Assembly: GCF_000192475.1 (NCBI RefSeq)
Contig: NZ_AEYW01000012.1
Location: 62,001-126,000 of the forward strand
DNA: 64,000 nt
Origin: Ruegeria conchae
Lineage (GTDB): Bacteria > Pseudomonadota > Alphaproteobacteria > Rhodobacterales > Rhodobacteraceae
Reading direction: 5' to 3'
In this document: in pieces, positions 1 to 9,367 of the stretch
Position numbering within the stretch: the first letter of the stretch is position 1
How the letters are laid out: each line of letters starts with the position of its first letter
Translations under genes and position numbers: made by a program
The notes under the pieces: model-generated
What the model saw: the letters and a program-made list of their open reading frames with translations, nothing else
Told to the model about the DNA's origin: nothing
The model's database searches: none

Positions 1-20
1 AGCAGGTAGAGGCGCACTGA
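1..20 (+). CDS. nqrD: 3' end of nqrD (partial)
   Basis: Only the last five codons and a TGA stop (18-20) are in the window. The stop overlaps the ATG of nqrE by one base, as expected for translational coupling in an nqrABCDEF operon. Identity is inferred from position only, because nqrD precedes nqrE in known Na+-NQR operons; too little sequence is present to prove it. Confidence 0.45.
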
Positions 21-628
21 TGGAAGGGCTTATTTCTCTGGCCGTAAAGGCGATCTTTGTCGAAAACCTCGCGCTCAGCTTCTTTTTGGGGATGTGTACC
101 TTCATCGCCGTATCCAAGAAGATTTCGACTGCACTGGGTTTGGGTATCTCGGTCATGGTCGTGCAAGCGATCACTGTGCCGACCAATAACCTGTTGCTCA
201 GTTATCTGCTGAAACCGGGTGCGCTGGCCTGGGCGGGTTTCCCGGATGTGGACCTGACTTTCCTTGGTCTGATCTCGTATATCGGCGTGATTGCCGCGAT
301 GGTGCAAATCCTTGAGATGGTTCTCGATAAGTACTTCCCGCCACTCTACAACGCGCTGGGTATCTTCTTGCCCCTGATTACAGTGAACTGCGCCATCCTA
401 GGCGGCTCGCTGTTCATGGTTGAACGCGACTATAACTTTGCCGAGGCCGCGACTTATGGCCTGTCTTCGGGCTTTGGCTGGGCGCTGGCAATTACCGCAA
501 TGGCAGGTGTTCGGGAAAAGCTGAAATATTCGGACATTCCAGATGGCCTGCAGGGGCTGGGCATCACCTTCATCACCGCAGGTCTGATGGCAATGGCCTT
601 CATGTCCTTCTCGGGCGTGAAACTGTAA
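20..628 (+). CDS. nqrE: Na+-translocating NADH:quinone reductase subunit E
   Basis: A 202-residue integral membrane subunit of the Na+-NQR complex, which oxidises NADH, reduces ubiquinone and pumps Na+ out across the inner membrane. The protein is almost entirely hydrophobic, with about six transmembrane helices. The N-terminus ([19 protein letters not shown]) and the [10 protein letters not shown] stretch, whose Cys helps hold the intramembrane iron centre shared with NqrD, are family hallmarks. The ATG overlaps the stop of the preceding frame and nqrF follows 10 bp later, with a ribosome site (aaggagg) covering the nqrE stop. Length matches the family. Confidence 0.95.
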   Translation: MEGLISLAVKAIFVENLALSFFLGMCTFIAVSKKISTALGLGISVMVVQAITVPTNNLLLSYLLKPGALAWAGFPDVDLTFLGLISYIGVIAAMVQILEMVLDKYFPPLYNALGIFLPLITVNCAILGGSLFMVERDYNFAEAATYGLSSGFGWALAITAMAGVREKLKYSDIPDGLQGLGITFITAGLMAMAFMSFSGVKL

Positions 629-638
629 GGAGGGCGCA

Positions 639-1862
639 ATGGAAACTTTTAGCCTTGGCGTAATCCTTTTTACCCTGATCGTTCTGGCGCTGGTGGCCAT
701 CATTATGGCGGCCCGATCCAAGCTGGTGTCGACCGGTGATGTCAACATCACCATCAATGGCGAGAAAACTATCTCGGTTCCCGCAGGAGGCAAACTGCTG
801 CAAACGCTTGCGGCGGAGAAGCTGTTTGTCCCATCGGCCTGCGGCGGTGGCGGGACGTGCGCGCAATGTCGTGTTAAAGTGCATTCGGGCGGAGGATCTA
901 TCCTGCCCACCGAGGAAAGCCATATCACCAAGCGTGAGGCGGCTTGCGGTGATCGCCTATCTTGTCAGGTTGCCGTCAAGCAGGACATGGATATCGAAGT
1001 TCCTGAAGAAGTCTTTGGCGTCAAAAAATGGGAATGCACCGTTCGTTCGAACGAGAATGTAGCAACCTTCATCAAGGCCCTGACACTGGACCTGCCTGAA
1101 GGCGAAGATGTGAACTTCCGCGCCGGTGGTTACATCCAGATCGAAGCGCCCGCGCACCAGTTGGCTTATACGGATTTCGACGTCGAAGAGGAGTACCGCG
1201 AGGATTGGGATCGCTTCAACCTGTGGCAGTACAAATCCGTCGTCGCCGAACCGATCGAACGCGCCTATTCCATGGCCAACTACCCGGATGAAAAAGGCAT
1301 GATCATGCTGAACGTCCGCGTGGCGTCGCCCCCTCCGGGGTCCGAAGGTATCCCGCCGGGTCAGATGTCGTCGTATATCTTCAACCTGAAACCGGGCGAC
1401 AAAGTCACAATCTCGGGTCCATTTGGTGAGTTCTTTGCTCGCGAGACCGAGAAAGAGATGGTCTTCATCGGTGGTGGTGCTGGTATGGCCCCGATGCGCA
1501 GTCATATCTTTGACCAGCTCAAACGTCTTGAGAACCGCAACCGCAAGATCAGTTTCTGGTATGGCGCGCGTTCGAAGAAAGAAATGTTCTTTGTCGAGGA
1601 TTTCGACACTCTGGCCAAAGAGTTCGACAATTTCGAATGGCACGTCGCTCTGTCGGATGCCCAACCCGAGGACGATTGGAAAGGCTACACCGGCTTTATC
1701 CATAACGTTCTGTTCGAAGAATACCTCAAGAACCACCCCGCACCTGAAGATTGCGAATACTACATGTGTGGTCCGCCGATCATGAACCAGTCGGTCATCA
1801 ACATGCTGCTGGATCTGGGCGTGGATCGCGAAGACATTATGCTCGACGATTTCGGCGGATAG
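639..1862 (+). CDS. nqrF: Na+-translocating NADH:quinone reductase subunit F
   Basis: The electron-entry subunit of Na+-NQR (407 residues). It takes hydride from NADH on FAD and passes electrons to a 2Fe-2S cluster. One N-terminal membrane helix (about residues 5-25) anchors it. A plant-type ferredoxin domain follows with cluster ligands C68, C74, C77 and C109, spaced exactly as in the Vibrio protein. A ferredoxin-reductase domain then carries RAYSMANYP (FAD) and [11 protein letters not shown] plus CGPP (NADH). It ends in the usual DDFGG. A strong terminator follows directly, so this is the last gene of the nqr operon proper; maturation genes lie 1.8 kb downstream. Confidence 0.97.
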   Translation: METFSLGVILFTLIVLALVAIIMAARSKLVSTGDVNITINGEKTISVPAGGKLLQTLAAEKLFVPSACGGGGTCAQCRVKVHSGGGSILPTEESHITKREAACGDRLSCQVAVKQDMDIEVPEEVFGVKKWECTVRSNENVATFIKALTLDLPEGEDVNFRAGGYIQIEAPAHQLAYTDFDVEEEYREDWDRFNLWQYKSVVAEPIERAYSMANYPDEKGMIMLNVRVASPPPGSEGIPPGQMSSYIFNLKPGDKVTISGPFGEFFARETEKEMVFIGGGAGMAPMRSHIFDQLKRLENRNRKISFWYGARSKKEMFFVEDFDTLAKEFDNFEWHVALSDAQPEDDWKGYTGFIHNVLFEEYLKNHPAPEDCEYYMCGPPIMNQSVINMLLDLGVDREDIMLDDFGG

Positions 1863-1871
1863 ACAGTATTG

Positions 1872-1902
1872 ATCGGTTCCATCCTTTGGAACCGATTTTT
1901 TT
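1872..1902 (+). terminator. Rho-independent terminator of nqr operon
   Basis: A 9-bp perfect stem (atcggttcc / ggaaccgat) with a 7-nt loop is followed by a run of T, starting 10 bp after the nqrF stop. A second, shorter hairpin (GGCAC/GTGCC, 1924-1937, followed by ctattttt) lies just downstream and may back it up. Confidence 0.85.
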
Positions 1903-1989
1903 CTCAGAGTTGATCAGTCAAAAGGCACTCCGGTGCCCTATTTTTCGACTGATGCTGCGCCGTTTTTGTCTCAGAAGGTAACAGGCGAT

Positions 1990-2769
1990 ATGCTAACCGG
2001 ATGGATCAAAAGGCTTTTTGCGTCCCAAGCGCTACCTGATCAGGTAATAGGCACATCCTCACTGGCACCGACAGAGAAGTTCTATGCCATCGGCGACCTT
2101 CATGGCAGGCTGGACCTCCTGCAGATGCTTTTGCCTGCATTGGACGATGATTGTCCCACAGTGTTTGTTGGCGACTACGTTGATCGAGGTGAGCACAGCG
2201 CACAGGTGTTGCGTCAGTTGCATCACCTCGACACACGTTCGAAAAAGAAAGCGATCTGCCTTAAGGGCAATCATGAGGACATGTTGCTTGGGTTTCTACA
2301 TGATCCAAGAAAATGGGAGCGTGTTTGGCTGCACAATGGTGGTGCCCAGACCTTGGCCTCATTTGACCTGACAGATATTGAACTCTCTGATCCAGATGCC
2401 GTCGCTGAAGCGCTTCGGGGTGCGATGGGGCAATCCCTTGTGGATTGGCTGTTTGATCGTCCGCTGACCTGGACAAGTGGCAATGTGACCGTTGTTCACG
2501 CTGCGCTTGACCCGTCGCAGCTGGTCGACGGACAGCAAGACAGCACCTGCCTCTGGGGACACCCGCAATTTCGTAAGAAACGTCGAAAAGACGGGCAGTG
2601 GGTAGTGCATGGGCATACGATCGTCGACGAGCCCATGATTGAGAATGACGTCATTTCTATCGACACCGGTGCATTCGTCACCGACCGACTGACTGCCGCG
2701 GAAATCTCACCCGGTTCTGTCCGATTTATCTCGGCGAGTCACACCGGAATCGACTGGGAATTGGCTTAA
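1990..2769 (+). CDS. PP1-like metallophosphoesterase (Ser/Thr protein phosphatase family)
   Basis: About 259 residues. The calcineurin-like dinuclear metal site is intact: GDLHGR, GDYVDRG and KGNHE, plus later His residues (VVHA, VHGHT). These motifs are those of the bacterial PrpA/ApaH-like protein phosphatase group, which removes phosphate from proteins or splits dinucleoside polyphosphates. I prefer the ATG at 1990, after a weak aaggtaac site, over an ATG at 1933, because the family starts shortly before the GDLHGR motif and the extra upstream residues overlap a terminator-like hairpin. It sits between nqrF and the CBS gene, with which it converges at a 3-bp gap. Substrate unknown. Confidence 0.85.
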   Translation: MLTGWIKRLFASQALPDQVIGTSSLAPTEKFYAIGDLHGRLDLLQMLLPALDDDCPTVFVGDYVDRGEHSAQVLRQLHHLDTRSKKKAICLKGNHEDMLLGFLHDPRKWERVWLHNGGAQTLASFDLTDIELSDPDAVAEALRGAMGQSLVDWLFDRPLTWTSGNVTVVHAALDPSQLVDGQQDSTCLWGHPQFRKKRRKDGQWVVHGHTIVDEPMIENDVISIDTGAFVTDRLTAAEISPGSVRFISASHTGIDWELA

Positions 2770-2772
2770 GAG

Positions 2773-3297
2773 TTAGCCGACAATCATCTGTTTCATTCTA
2801 AGCGCTTCATATTCCAGTTCCTTCAATCGGAAATGGACTACGTCCCCGATAGTAATAACGCCGCGCAAATTGCCGTCACTTAAAACAGGCATGTGCCGGA
2901 AGCGACCCTCGGTCATAGTTTTCAGCACATCGTTCAGATAGTCGTCTGGGCTACAGGTTTTGACCTCAGTCGTCATCAGGTCGGCCACAGATTGAGGCAA
3001 TGTCTGACCGGGTGTTTCCGCCATTCGGCGAACAATATCACGTTCAGATAGGATCCCTTGCAACGAACCATTCTGATCCGTGACCACAACCGCACCAATG
3101 CGCTTTTCCCGTAAGATATCTACAACTGAATGGATCGTATCGTTGGGTCGTACAGAAAAAACAGCATCCCCTTTGCCTTCCAGCAGTTTTGAAACCGTTG
3201 TCTGTGTGTGCGACAGGTTTGTTTCAACTGACTGACTGCGAGTCGCCTTCGCGGCCTTGTCGCCACGGGTCGGGGGCTGGTAAGAGCTTGGGGCCAT
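2773..3297 (-). CDS. CBS-domain-pair protein
   Basis: A 174-residue soluble protein. After a basic, Thr/Ser-rich N-terminal segment of about 40 residues come two CBS motifs in tandem (a Bateman module). Typical signatures are GAVVVTDQNGSLQGILSERD and RHMPVLSDGNLRGVITIGDVV. Such stand-alone pairs usually bind adenine nucleotides or NAD(H) and regulate a partner. The start has a clear ribosome site (gaggag, 7 nt before the ATG). It is the only minus-strand gene in the nqr/apbE area and converges on the phosphoesterase. Function beyond ligand sensing cannot be told. Confidence 0.85.
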   Translation of the reverse strand: MAPSSYQPPTRGDKAAKATRSQSVETNLSHTQTTVSKLLEGKGDAVFSVRPNDTIHSVVDILREKRIGAVVVTDQNGSLQGILSERDIVRRMAETPGQTLPQSVADLMTTEVKTCSPDDYLNDVLKTMTEGRFRHMPVLSDGNLRGVITIGDVVHFRLKELEYEALRMKQMIVG

Positions 3298-3418
3298 GGG
3301 CGGTCTCCTCTTTCACAGGTAGTGTCCTTATTCTCTACCTTACCGCAGGGATAGGCGCTGTATAGGTGCAAATTCGAAAACCGAAGTACCGGACTACTTT
3401 ACAAGGAGTTCCAAGTTC

Positions 3419-3604
3419 TTGAGCGAGCTTTACCTGACCCCGCCGGTTGCTGCGTTGATCTTGTTTGTTGTCGTTGTCTGTGGTCACAATTTCCGCATGG
3501 TGTGGAAACAACAACCCTCAGGCTGGCAAAAACGCGCATGGATCTTTGGTGTGCCAGCCACGATTGGGCTTCTTGCCCTTGCGTTTTTGCCGCTCAAGAT
3601 CTGA
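3419..3604 (+). CDS. Small two-helix membrane protein, unknown
   Basis: A 61-residue protein with two hydrophobic segments (about residues 8-22 and 42-57) joined by a basic loop (RMVWKQQPSGWQKRAW). The start is TTG, supported by an aaggag ribosome site 12 nt upstream. It lies 67 bp before apbE on the same strand and is probably cotranscribed with apbE and nqrM. I do not recognise a family; the context suggests a link with Na+-NQR assembly, but this is only inference. Confidence 0.6.
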   Translation: MSELYLTPPVAALILFVVVVCGHNFRMVWKQQPSGWQKRAWIFGVPATIGLLALAFLPLKI

Positions 3605-3671
3605 CGCCGGTTTGACTCTGAACAGGGCCGCTGGCATATGCCGGGCAAGACTACTCGCAGGAGATCGCCCC

Positions 3672-4697
3672 ATGCGCCCGTTGATTGCCTTGGCTTCGTT
3701 GTTGTTCGTTTCGGCTTGCCTGTTTGACAAGGAACCTGATGTGGTGCGCCTGTCTGGCGAGACTATGGGTACCACGTTCAACATTACCGCTATCGGCGAT
3801 GATCTGGACGAAGCTGCACTGGGTCAGGCGGTTCAGGAGACACTGGCACAAGTTAACGCAAAGATGTCAAACTGGGACCCGAATTCCGAGGTTTCGACCT
3901 TCTCGGCCTCAGACAGCACAGAACCAATGCCGGTTTCAGATGAGTTTGCGTTCGTGATCGAAGCCGCAAACGAGGTGCATGAGAAGTCTGGTGGTACGTT
4001 CGATGTCACCCTTGGTCCGCTGATCGAGTTGTGGGGATTCGGCCCGCGCAAACCCGAAGACCCGGTTCCTGCCGATGCTGAAATTGCAACAGCGTTGGCT
4101 CAGGTGGGTCAGGCCCGCCTACTGATATTGGATAGTGCGGCCCGCACACTTGCGAAATCAGACGCAGGAGTGGGGATCAATTTGTCTGCGATTGCCAAAG
4201 GCTATGGTATCGATGCGGTTGCTGCACAGCTGCGCGACGCTGGTATCGAGAACTATATGGTCGAGATTGGTGGTGATCTAGTGGCCATGGGTGAGAACGA
4301 CAAGGGCGAAAGCTGGCGGATTGGTATCGAAAAGCCCGAAGCTGGCACACAAGCCATCCAGCTAATCGTTCCGCTGGATAATCTGGGGATGGCAACTTCG
4401 GGTGATTATAAGAACTTCTTTGAACAAGACGGTGTGCGTTACTCGCACATTATCGACCCGGTCACGGGACGGCCGATCACTCATCGCACCACTTCCGTCA
4501 CGGTTCTGGCGGATGATGCGATGATGGCAGATGCCTGGGCGACAGCGATGCTGGCACTTGGTCAGGAAAAAGGAATGGAAATCGCGGAAAAGAATAAACT
4601 TGCCGTGTTTTTTATCTCGCGCGATGTGACAAGCGGGGAAGAAGCCTATATCACCGTACAAAGCAGCGCTTTCAAGGATGCGCTGGGAACCAACTGA
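3672..4697 (+). CDS. apbE: FAD:protein FMN transferase (ApbE), lipoprotein
   Basis: A flavin transferase that attaches FMN from FAD to a threonine of target proteins, here most likely NqrB and NqrC of the upstream Na+-NQR. The first 16 residues form a lipoprotein signal with lipobox (LFVSAC, Cys16), placing it on the periplasmic side. Family motifs include SGETMGTTFN near the N-terminus, the AIAKGYGIDAVA stretch, ENYMVEIGGDL and YSHIIDPVTGRP. About 341 residues, normal for ApbE. A longer reading from 3465 is possible but overlaps the small membrane gene and buries the signal peptide, so 3672 is chosen. nqrM follows after 15 bp. Confidence 0.93.
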   Translation: MRPLIALASLLFVSACLFDKEPDVVRLSGETMGTTFNITAIGDDLDEAALGQAVQETLAQVNAKMSNWDPNSEVSTFSASDSTEPMPVSDEFAFVIEAANEVHEKSGGTFDVTLGPLIELWGFGPRKPEDPVPADAEIATALAQVGQARLLILDSAARTLAKSDAGVGINLSAIAKGYGIDAVAAQLRDAGIENYMVEIGGDLVAMGENDKGESWRIGIEKPEAGTQAIQLIVPLDNLGMATSGDYKNFFEQDGVRYSHIIDPVTGRPITHRTTSVTVLADDAMMADAWATAMLALGQEKGMEIAEKNKLAVFFISRDVTSGEEAYITVQSSAFKDALGTN

Positions 4698-4712
4698 TCG
4701 GTAGGCACCGCT

Positions 4713-4943
4713 ATGAGCACCTTTATTCTGGCATTCGTATTGTTACTGATCATCATGGTCGGGATGTCGTTGGGCGTGATGCTAATGGGTAAGACCATCA
4801 AAGGCAGCTGCGGTGGCTTGAATGCAATTTCCGGTGCTGACAAATGTGTGGTTTGTCAAAAGGATATCGACCCCGATAGCCCCCTGCGTGATCAGTTGCA
4901 GTGCAAGCGTGCAAAAAAGATGCTGCAACAGATGGAAGGCTAG
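4713..4943 (+). CDS. nqrM: Na+-NQR maturation protein NqrM
   Basis: A 76-residue protein (DUF539 family) with one N-terminal membrane helix (about residues 4-25) and four conserved cysteines, C33, C45, C48 and C64 (SCGG, CVVC, QCKR). NqrM is known to be needed, together with ApbE, for a working Na+-NQR, and is thought to supply iron for the NqrD/NqrE Cys4 centre. It follows apbE by 15 bp, as in many proteobacteria. The small gene is complete and of normal length. Confidence 0.92.
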   Translation: MSTFILAFVLLLIIMVGMSLGVMLMGKTIKGSCGGLNAISGADKCVVCQKDIDPDSPLRDQLQCKRAKKMLQQMEG

Positions 4944-4958
4944 GATAGTCCTCTTGGC

Positions 4959-6629
4959 ATGAGCAAAGCCAAGAACGTCCTCTTCATCATGTTCGACCAA
5001 TTGCGCTGGGATTACCTCAGCTGCTACGGACACCCACATCTCCATACGCCAAACATTGATAGGCTCGCTTCGAGGGGCGTGCGGTTTACCCGCGCTTACA
5101 TTCAGTCCCCCATTTGTGGCAGTTCGCGCATGTCGACCTATACCGGTCGCTATGTGCATTCGCACGGCGCGTCCTGGAATAATATCCCGCTGAAAGTCGG
5201 AGAGATCACCTTGGGTGATCACTTGCGAAAGGCGGGGATGGATTGCTGGCTGGTCGGCAAGACCCATATGGCCGCGGATGCCGAAGGCATGGCCCGGCTG
5301 GGATTGGAGCCCGACAGTGTGATTGGTGCGCGCGTGGCTGAATGCGGGTTTGACGTGTTCGAGCGTGACGATGGATTGCGGGCCGAGGGACCAGATGGTT
5401 TTTACGATCCGGATGGGGCCAAGAAGTATAACGAATACCTGAAGGACAAAGGGTATGAGAGCGACAACCCCTGGCACGACTTTGCCAATTCGGGATTGGA
5501 TGCGGATGGTAATGTACTGTCCGGGTGGTTTCTGAAAAACTCCTCCGAGGCGGCCAATATTGCCGAGGAAGACAGTGAAACCCCATATCTGACCACCCGT
5601 GGGATGGAGTTCATGGGTTCTCATGACGGCCCTTGGTGTTGTCATCTCAGCTATATCAAGCCTCATTGGCCTTATATTGTGCCGGAACCCTATGCATCGA
5701 TGTATGGTCCCGAGCACGTTCTGCCGGTGGTTCGGTCTGAGTCAGAACGCCAGAATGCGCATCCGGTGCTGAAGGCATTCATGGACACGAAAATTGGCCA
5801 AACTTTCTCGCGTCAGGACGTACGCGAGGCCGTTATCCCTGCTTACATGGGCCTAATCAAGCAAGCCGATGACCAGATGGGGCGGCTGTTCGACTGGATG
5901 GAGAAAACCGGGCGGATGCAGGATACCATGATCGTGCTAACCTCGGACCACGGGGATTTTCTGGGCGATCACTGGATGGGCGAGAAGACATTTTTCCACG
6001 ACGCTTCAACCAAAATGCCCCTGATCATTTACGATCCATCGTTCGAGGCTGATTCCACGCGCGGCACCACTTGTGACGCACTGGTCGAGTCCATCGATCT
6101 GGCCCCTACATTTCTTGAGATTGCTGGCGGGGAGCCCGCAGGCCACATCCTCGAAGGGCATTCGCTGCTGCCTATTTTGCACGGTCAGGCCGATAGCACG
6201 CCACGCGATGTGGCAATCTGCGAATATGACTACTCTGCATCACCAATAGCTCAGAAGCTGAATGTCTCGGTTCGGGATGCGGTCATGTTTATGGTCGCGA
6301 ACGAGAAGTGGAAGTTGATCCATTGCGAGGGTGGTTATCGCCCGCTCTTGTTCGACCTTGAGAATGATCCAAATGAGCTGACCGATCTGGGTAATAGTGC
6401 AGAGCACGCAGACATCATTGCAGAATTGTATGACCACTTGTTTGCTTGGACCCGCCGTCCGTCGCAGCGTACCACCCGGTCCGAAGAGCAACTGCTAAAC
6501 ATGCGCGGATCGAGCGGCGGGACTGGCATCGTGATCGGCATTTATGACGAAAATGATATGCCGCTCGAGCTGACTGTGAAGTATCGCAACCGTAAGGCAC
6601 GGCCCTTTGGGGACTACACATCAGATTAA
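4959..6629 (+). CDS. Sulfatase / phosphonate monoester hydrolase family enzyme
   Basis: A 556-residue alkaline-phosphatase-superfamily hydrolase. The active-site motif CGSSR (C53) is the C-x-S/P-x-R sequence in which cysteine is oxidised to formylglycine. Metal ligands are visible at D13 in the N-terminal MFDQLRWD and in TSDHGDFLGDH near residue 330. The middle (HPVLKAFMD, YMGLIKQADDQMGRLFDW) and the C-terminal LFDLENDPNELTDL resemble phosphonate monoester hydrolases/phosphodiesterases more than arylsulfatases. No signal peptide, so cytoplasmic. It starts 15 bp after nqrM but probably has no functional link to it. Actual substrate (sulfate ester, phosphodiester or phosphonate ester) is open. 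Confidence 0.85.
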   Translation: MSKAKNVLFIMFDQLRWDYLSCYGHPHLHTPNIDRLASRGVRFTRAYIQSPICGSSRMSTYTGRYVHSHGASWNNIPLKVGEITLGDHLRKAGMDCWLVGKTHMAADAEGMARLGLEPDSVIGARVAECGFDVFERDDGLRAEGPDGFYDPDGAKKYNEYLKDKGYESDNPWHDFANSGLDADGNVLSGWFLKNSSEAANIAEEDSETPYLTTRGMEFMGSHDGPWCCHLSYIKPHWPYIVPEPYASMYGPEHVLPVVRSESERQNAHPVLKAFMDTKIGQTFSRQDVREAVIPAYMGLIKQADDQMGRLFDWMEKTGRMQDTMIVLTSDHGDFLGDHWMGEKTFFHDASTKMPLIIYDPSFEADSTRGTTCDALVESIDLAPTFLEIAGGEPAGHILEGHSLLPILHGQADSTPRDVAICEYDYSASPIAQKLNVSVRDAVMFMVANEKWKLIHCEGGYRPLLFDLENDPNELTDLGNSAEHADIIAELYDHLFAWTRRPSQRTTRSEEQLLNMRGSSGGTGIVIGIYDENDMPLELTVKYRNRKARPFGDYTSD

Positions 6630-6713
6630 TTCTGCTCTTGTAGCTTCAAAAGACGGTTCAACCTTGCACGGGCAGGGGGTAGAAGATGGCGACGCCGAAA
6701 TCGGAGAGCACTC

Positions 6714-8231
6714 ATGACCGCCCCCAAACCCGTTGTTCTGTGTATCCTTGATGGTTGGGGGCTGTCCGATGACACCAAAGCCAATGCGCCATATCTGGCA
6801 AACACGCCAACCTTTGATGCCCTCGTGGCGGAAGGGCCACATGCGCAACTGATTACGCACGGGCCGGATGTGGGCCTGCCAAGCGGCCAGATGGGAAACT
6901 CCGAAGTCGGTCACACCAATATTGGGGCAGGGCGCGTGGTTGCGATGGATCTGGGCCAGATCGATCTGGCGATCGAAGACGGTTCTTTTTCCAACAATGA
7001 AGCACTGCAAGATTTTATCGCCAAGGTGAAAGCAACAGGTGGTACAGCCCATCTGATGGGATTGGTCTCGGATGGTGGTGTACATGGACACCTTGATCAC
7101 ATCGTAGCCGCTGCGAAAGCCATTACCGATGCCGGCGTTCCAGTTGCGTTGCATGCCATCACAGACGGGCGCGATGTGGCGCCGAAATCAGCCTTTATCT
7201 ACATTGCGGAGCTCGAAGATCGTTTGCCCGAAAGGGCAAAGATCGTCACGGTCTGCGGGCGATACTATGCCATGGACCGTGATAATCGCTGGGAACGCGT
7301 TTCTGAGGCTTATGACGCGATTGTCAAAGGGCAGGGGCGTACCGTGGTCTCGGCACATGAGGCTGTTGATCACGCCTATAACCAATCCGAGACAGACGAG
7401 TTCATCGCGCCCACGGTGGTCAACGGGTACTCGGACATCCAGGACGGTGACGGATTTTTCTGTCTGAACTTCCGTGCCGACCGCGCCCGCGAGATACTGC
7501 GCGCAATTGGCGAACCAGGTTTTGCAGATTTTGACACTGGCCCGCGCCCGCAGTTATCGGCTTTGCTTGGCATGGTCGAATACTCCGACGGCCACAATGC
7601 CTATATGACGACCGTATTTCCTAAGCGGGACATCGTGAATACTCTGGGCGAATGGGTTGCGAAACAGGGTTTGCGCCAGTTTCGGCTGGCCGAAACTGAA
7701 AAATACCCCCATGTGACCTTTTTTCTAAACGGTGGCATAGAACAACCCGAAGAGGGCGAAGATCGTTTCATGCCCAAATCGCCCAAAGTGGCGACATATG
7801 ACCTGCAACCCGAAATGTCCTCGGCCGAGGTGACCAGTAAATTCGTCGAGGCAATACATGACGGATATGATCTGATAGTCACAAATTATGCCAACCCCGA
7901 CATGGTCGGTCATACCGGTGATCTGCAGGCTGCGATTGATGCTTGCGAGGCGGTCGACCAGGGATTGGCCCAAGTCGTAGCTGCCTTAAAGCAGGTGGGT
8001 GGCGCGATGATCGTGACCGCTGATCATGGCAATTGTGAAATGATGGTTGATCCGGAAACCGGCGGTCCGCACACCGCACATACTTTGAACCCTGTTCCAG
8101 TTGTATTGGTTGGCGGCCCCGAAAATGCAACCCTGCGCGATGGGCGTCTGGCCGATCTGGCTCCAACGCTGCTGGAACTTATGGAACTACCAAAACCTAC
8201 AGAAATGACTGGAGAAAGTCTGCTGACATGA
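6714..8231 (+). CDS. gpmI: 2,3-bisphosphoglycerate-independent phosphoglycerate mutase
   Basis: Interconverts 3- and 2-phosphoglycerate in glycolysis and gluconeogenesis using two metal ions and a phosphoserine intermediate. The protein has 505 residues, typical for GpmI. Visible motifs are CILDGWG (metal Asp), GQMGNSEVGHTNIGAGR with catalytic Ser63, TDGRD, RADRAREI and the C-terminal VTADHGNCE with metal ligands. The stop overlaps the ATG of envC by 4 bp (ATGA), so gpmI, envC and ctpA form an operon, an arrangement common in alphaproteobacteria. Confidence 0.97.
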   Translation: MTAPKPVVLCILDGWGLSDDTKANAPYLANTPTFDALVAEGPHAQLITHGPDVGLPSGQMGNSEVGHTNIGAGRVVAMDLGQIDLAIEDGSFSNNEALQDFIAKVKATGGTAHLMGLVSDGGVHGHLDHIVAAAKAITDAGVPVALHAITDGRDVAPKSAFIYIAELEDRLPERAKIVTVCGRYYAMDRDNRWERVSEAYDAIVKGQGRTVVSAHEAVDHAYNQSETDEFIAPTVVNGYSDIQDGDGFFCLNFRADRAREILRAIGEPGFADFDTGPRPQLSALLGMVEYSDGHNAYMTTVFPKRDIVNTLGEWVAKQGLRQFRLAETEKYPHVTFFLNGGIEQPEEGEDRFMPKSPKVATYDLQPEMSSAEVTSKFVEAIHDGYDLIVTNYANPDMVGHTGDLQAAIDACEAVDQGLAQVVAALKQVGGAMIVTADHGNCEMMVDPETGGPHTAHTLNPVPVVLVGGPENATLRDGRLADLAPTLLELMELPKPTEMTGESLLT

Positions 8232-9361
8232 GGATTCGACCGGTCCTCATATCAGTGTTGATTTGGTCGACGCCTGTCAATGCGCAAACTAACCCGTCTA
8301 TGGCGGCGCTAGAGGCGGCGGAGATGCTTGAGCAAGCCTCGATAGCTCTGACCGAGGCTGACAGTGCACGTGATCGGGTCAAAGCGCTGACCGAAACGCT
8401 TCAGGCGTACGAGGCTGGTCTGACCGCGATGCGTGACGGCCTGCGTCGTGCGGCCCTACGAGAAGCGCAATTGACGGCGGAACTTCAGGTGAGGGAACAG
8501 GAGGTGGCGCAGCTGCTTGGTGTTCTGCAGACTATCGAGACCACCGCGCCACCGGTACTGATGCTGCACCCCTCCGGCCCATTGGGAGCGGCTAGAACGG
8601 GTATGATGCTGTCAGAGGTTACGCCTGGCCTGAACACTCAAGCCCAGGATCTTGCAGCCGATTTGCAAGAAGTCCAAACGCTGCGCCAGCTCCAGCAGAA
8701 TGCCGCCAATACCCTGACAAAAGGTCTGACGGGGGTGCAAGATGCTCGTACGAAACTGAGCGAGGCTATTGCGGACCGTACTGACCTACCGCGCCGCTTT
8801 GTCGAAGATCCCGTGCGCACCGCTATTTTGATATCTTCGACCGAAACGCTGGACGGGTTTGCCAGTGGATTGTCTGAGATTTCCGATGGCGAAATCGCAG
8901 ATACAAACGCCGATATCGCGGATCAGAAAGGCCATATCGCCCTACCCACCAAAGGGGTCATTCTTCACCGATCGGGGGAAACAGATGCGGCTGGCGTTAC
9001 GCGCGCCGGTCTTGTGTTGGGAACGCGGCCTCGCGCATTGGTAACGTCACCCACAGCCGCAACGATCCGCTACCGAGGACCATTGCTGGATCTGGGGAAC
9101 CTAGTGATCCTTGAGCCTCAATCTGGGCTGCTCTTTGTGTTCTCGGGTTTACAAGAGGTGTATGGCAATACGGGAGAGGTGATCCCGGAAGGCACTCCAG
9201 TGGGTTTAATGCCGGGTGAAACCCCGGGAATCGGCGCTATTATGTCAACAAGCGGTGATGGCACTGGAACTGATCGGTCAGAAACGCTCTATATAGAGGT
9301 AAGAGAAGATAACAGCCCAGTGGACCCGGAATTATGGTTCCGGACGGACAAGGATGGATAA
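8228..9361 (+). CDS. envC: EnvC-like murein hydrolase activator
   Basis: A 377-residue periplasmic protein. It has a signal peptide (cleavage likely after VNAQ, about residue 20), a long coiled coil (about 30-220, rich in A/E/L/Q) and a C-terminal M23/LytM fold. The LytM zinc ligands are missing: the places of the HxxxD and HxH histidines are filled by other residues in LGNLVILEPQSG and ETLYIEVRED. This is normal for EnvC-type activators, which do not cut peptidoglycan but switch on amidases during septum splitting under FtsEX control. It lies between gpmI and ctpA, 6 bp before ctpA. Confidence 0.85.
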   Translation: MRIRPVLISVLIWSTPVNAQTNPSMAALEAAEMLEQASIALTEADSARDRVKALTETLQAYEAGLTAMRDGLRRAALREAQLTAELQVREQEVAQLLGVLQTIETTAPPVLMLHPSGPLGAARTGMMLSEVTPGLNTQAQDLAADLQEVQTLRQLQQNAANTLTKGLTGVQDARTKLSEAIADRTDLPRRFVEDPVRTAILISSTETLDGFASGLSEISDGEIADTNADIADQKGHIALPTKGVILHRSGETDAAGVTRAGLVLGTRPRALVTSPTAATIRYRGPLLDLGNLVILEPQSGLLFVFSGLQEVYGNTGEVIPEGTPVGLMPGETPGIGAIMSTSGDGTGTDRSETLYIEVREDNSPVDPELWFRTDKDG

Positions 9362-9367
9362 ACGAGT

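Noticed and set aside
957..1736. 259-codon minus-strand open frame opposite nqrF
   Set aside because: Shadow of the well-supported nqrF gene.
4782..5717. 311-codon minus-strand open frame opposite the sulfatase gene
   Set aside because: Reverse-strand shadow of the sulfatase and nqrM coding sequence; no motifs, no ribosome site.
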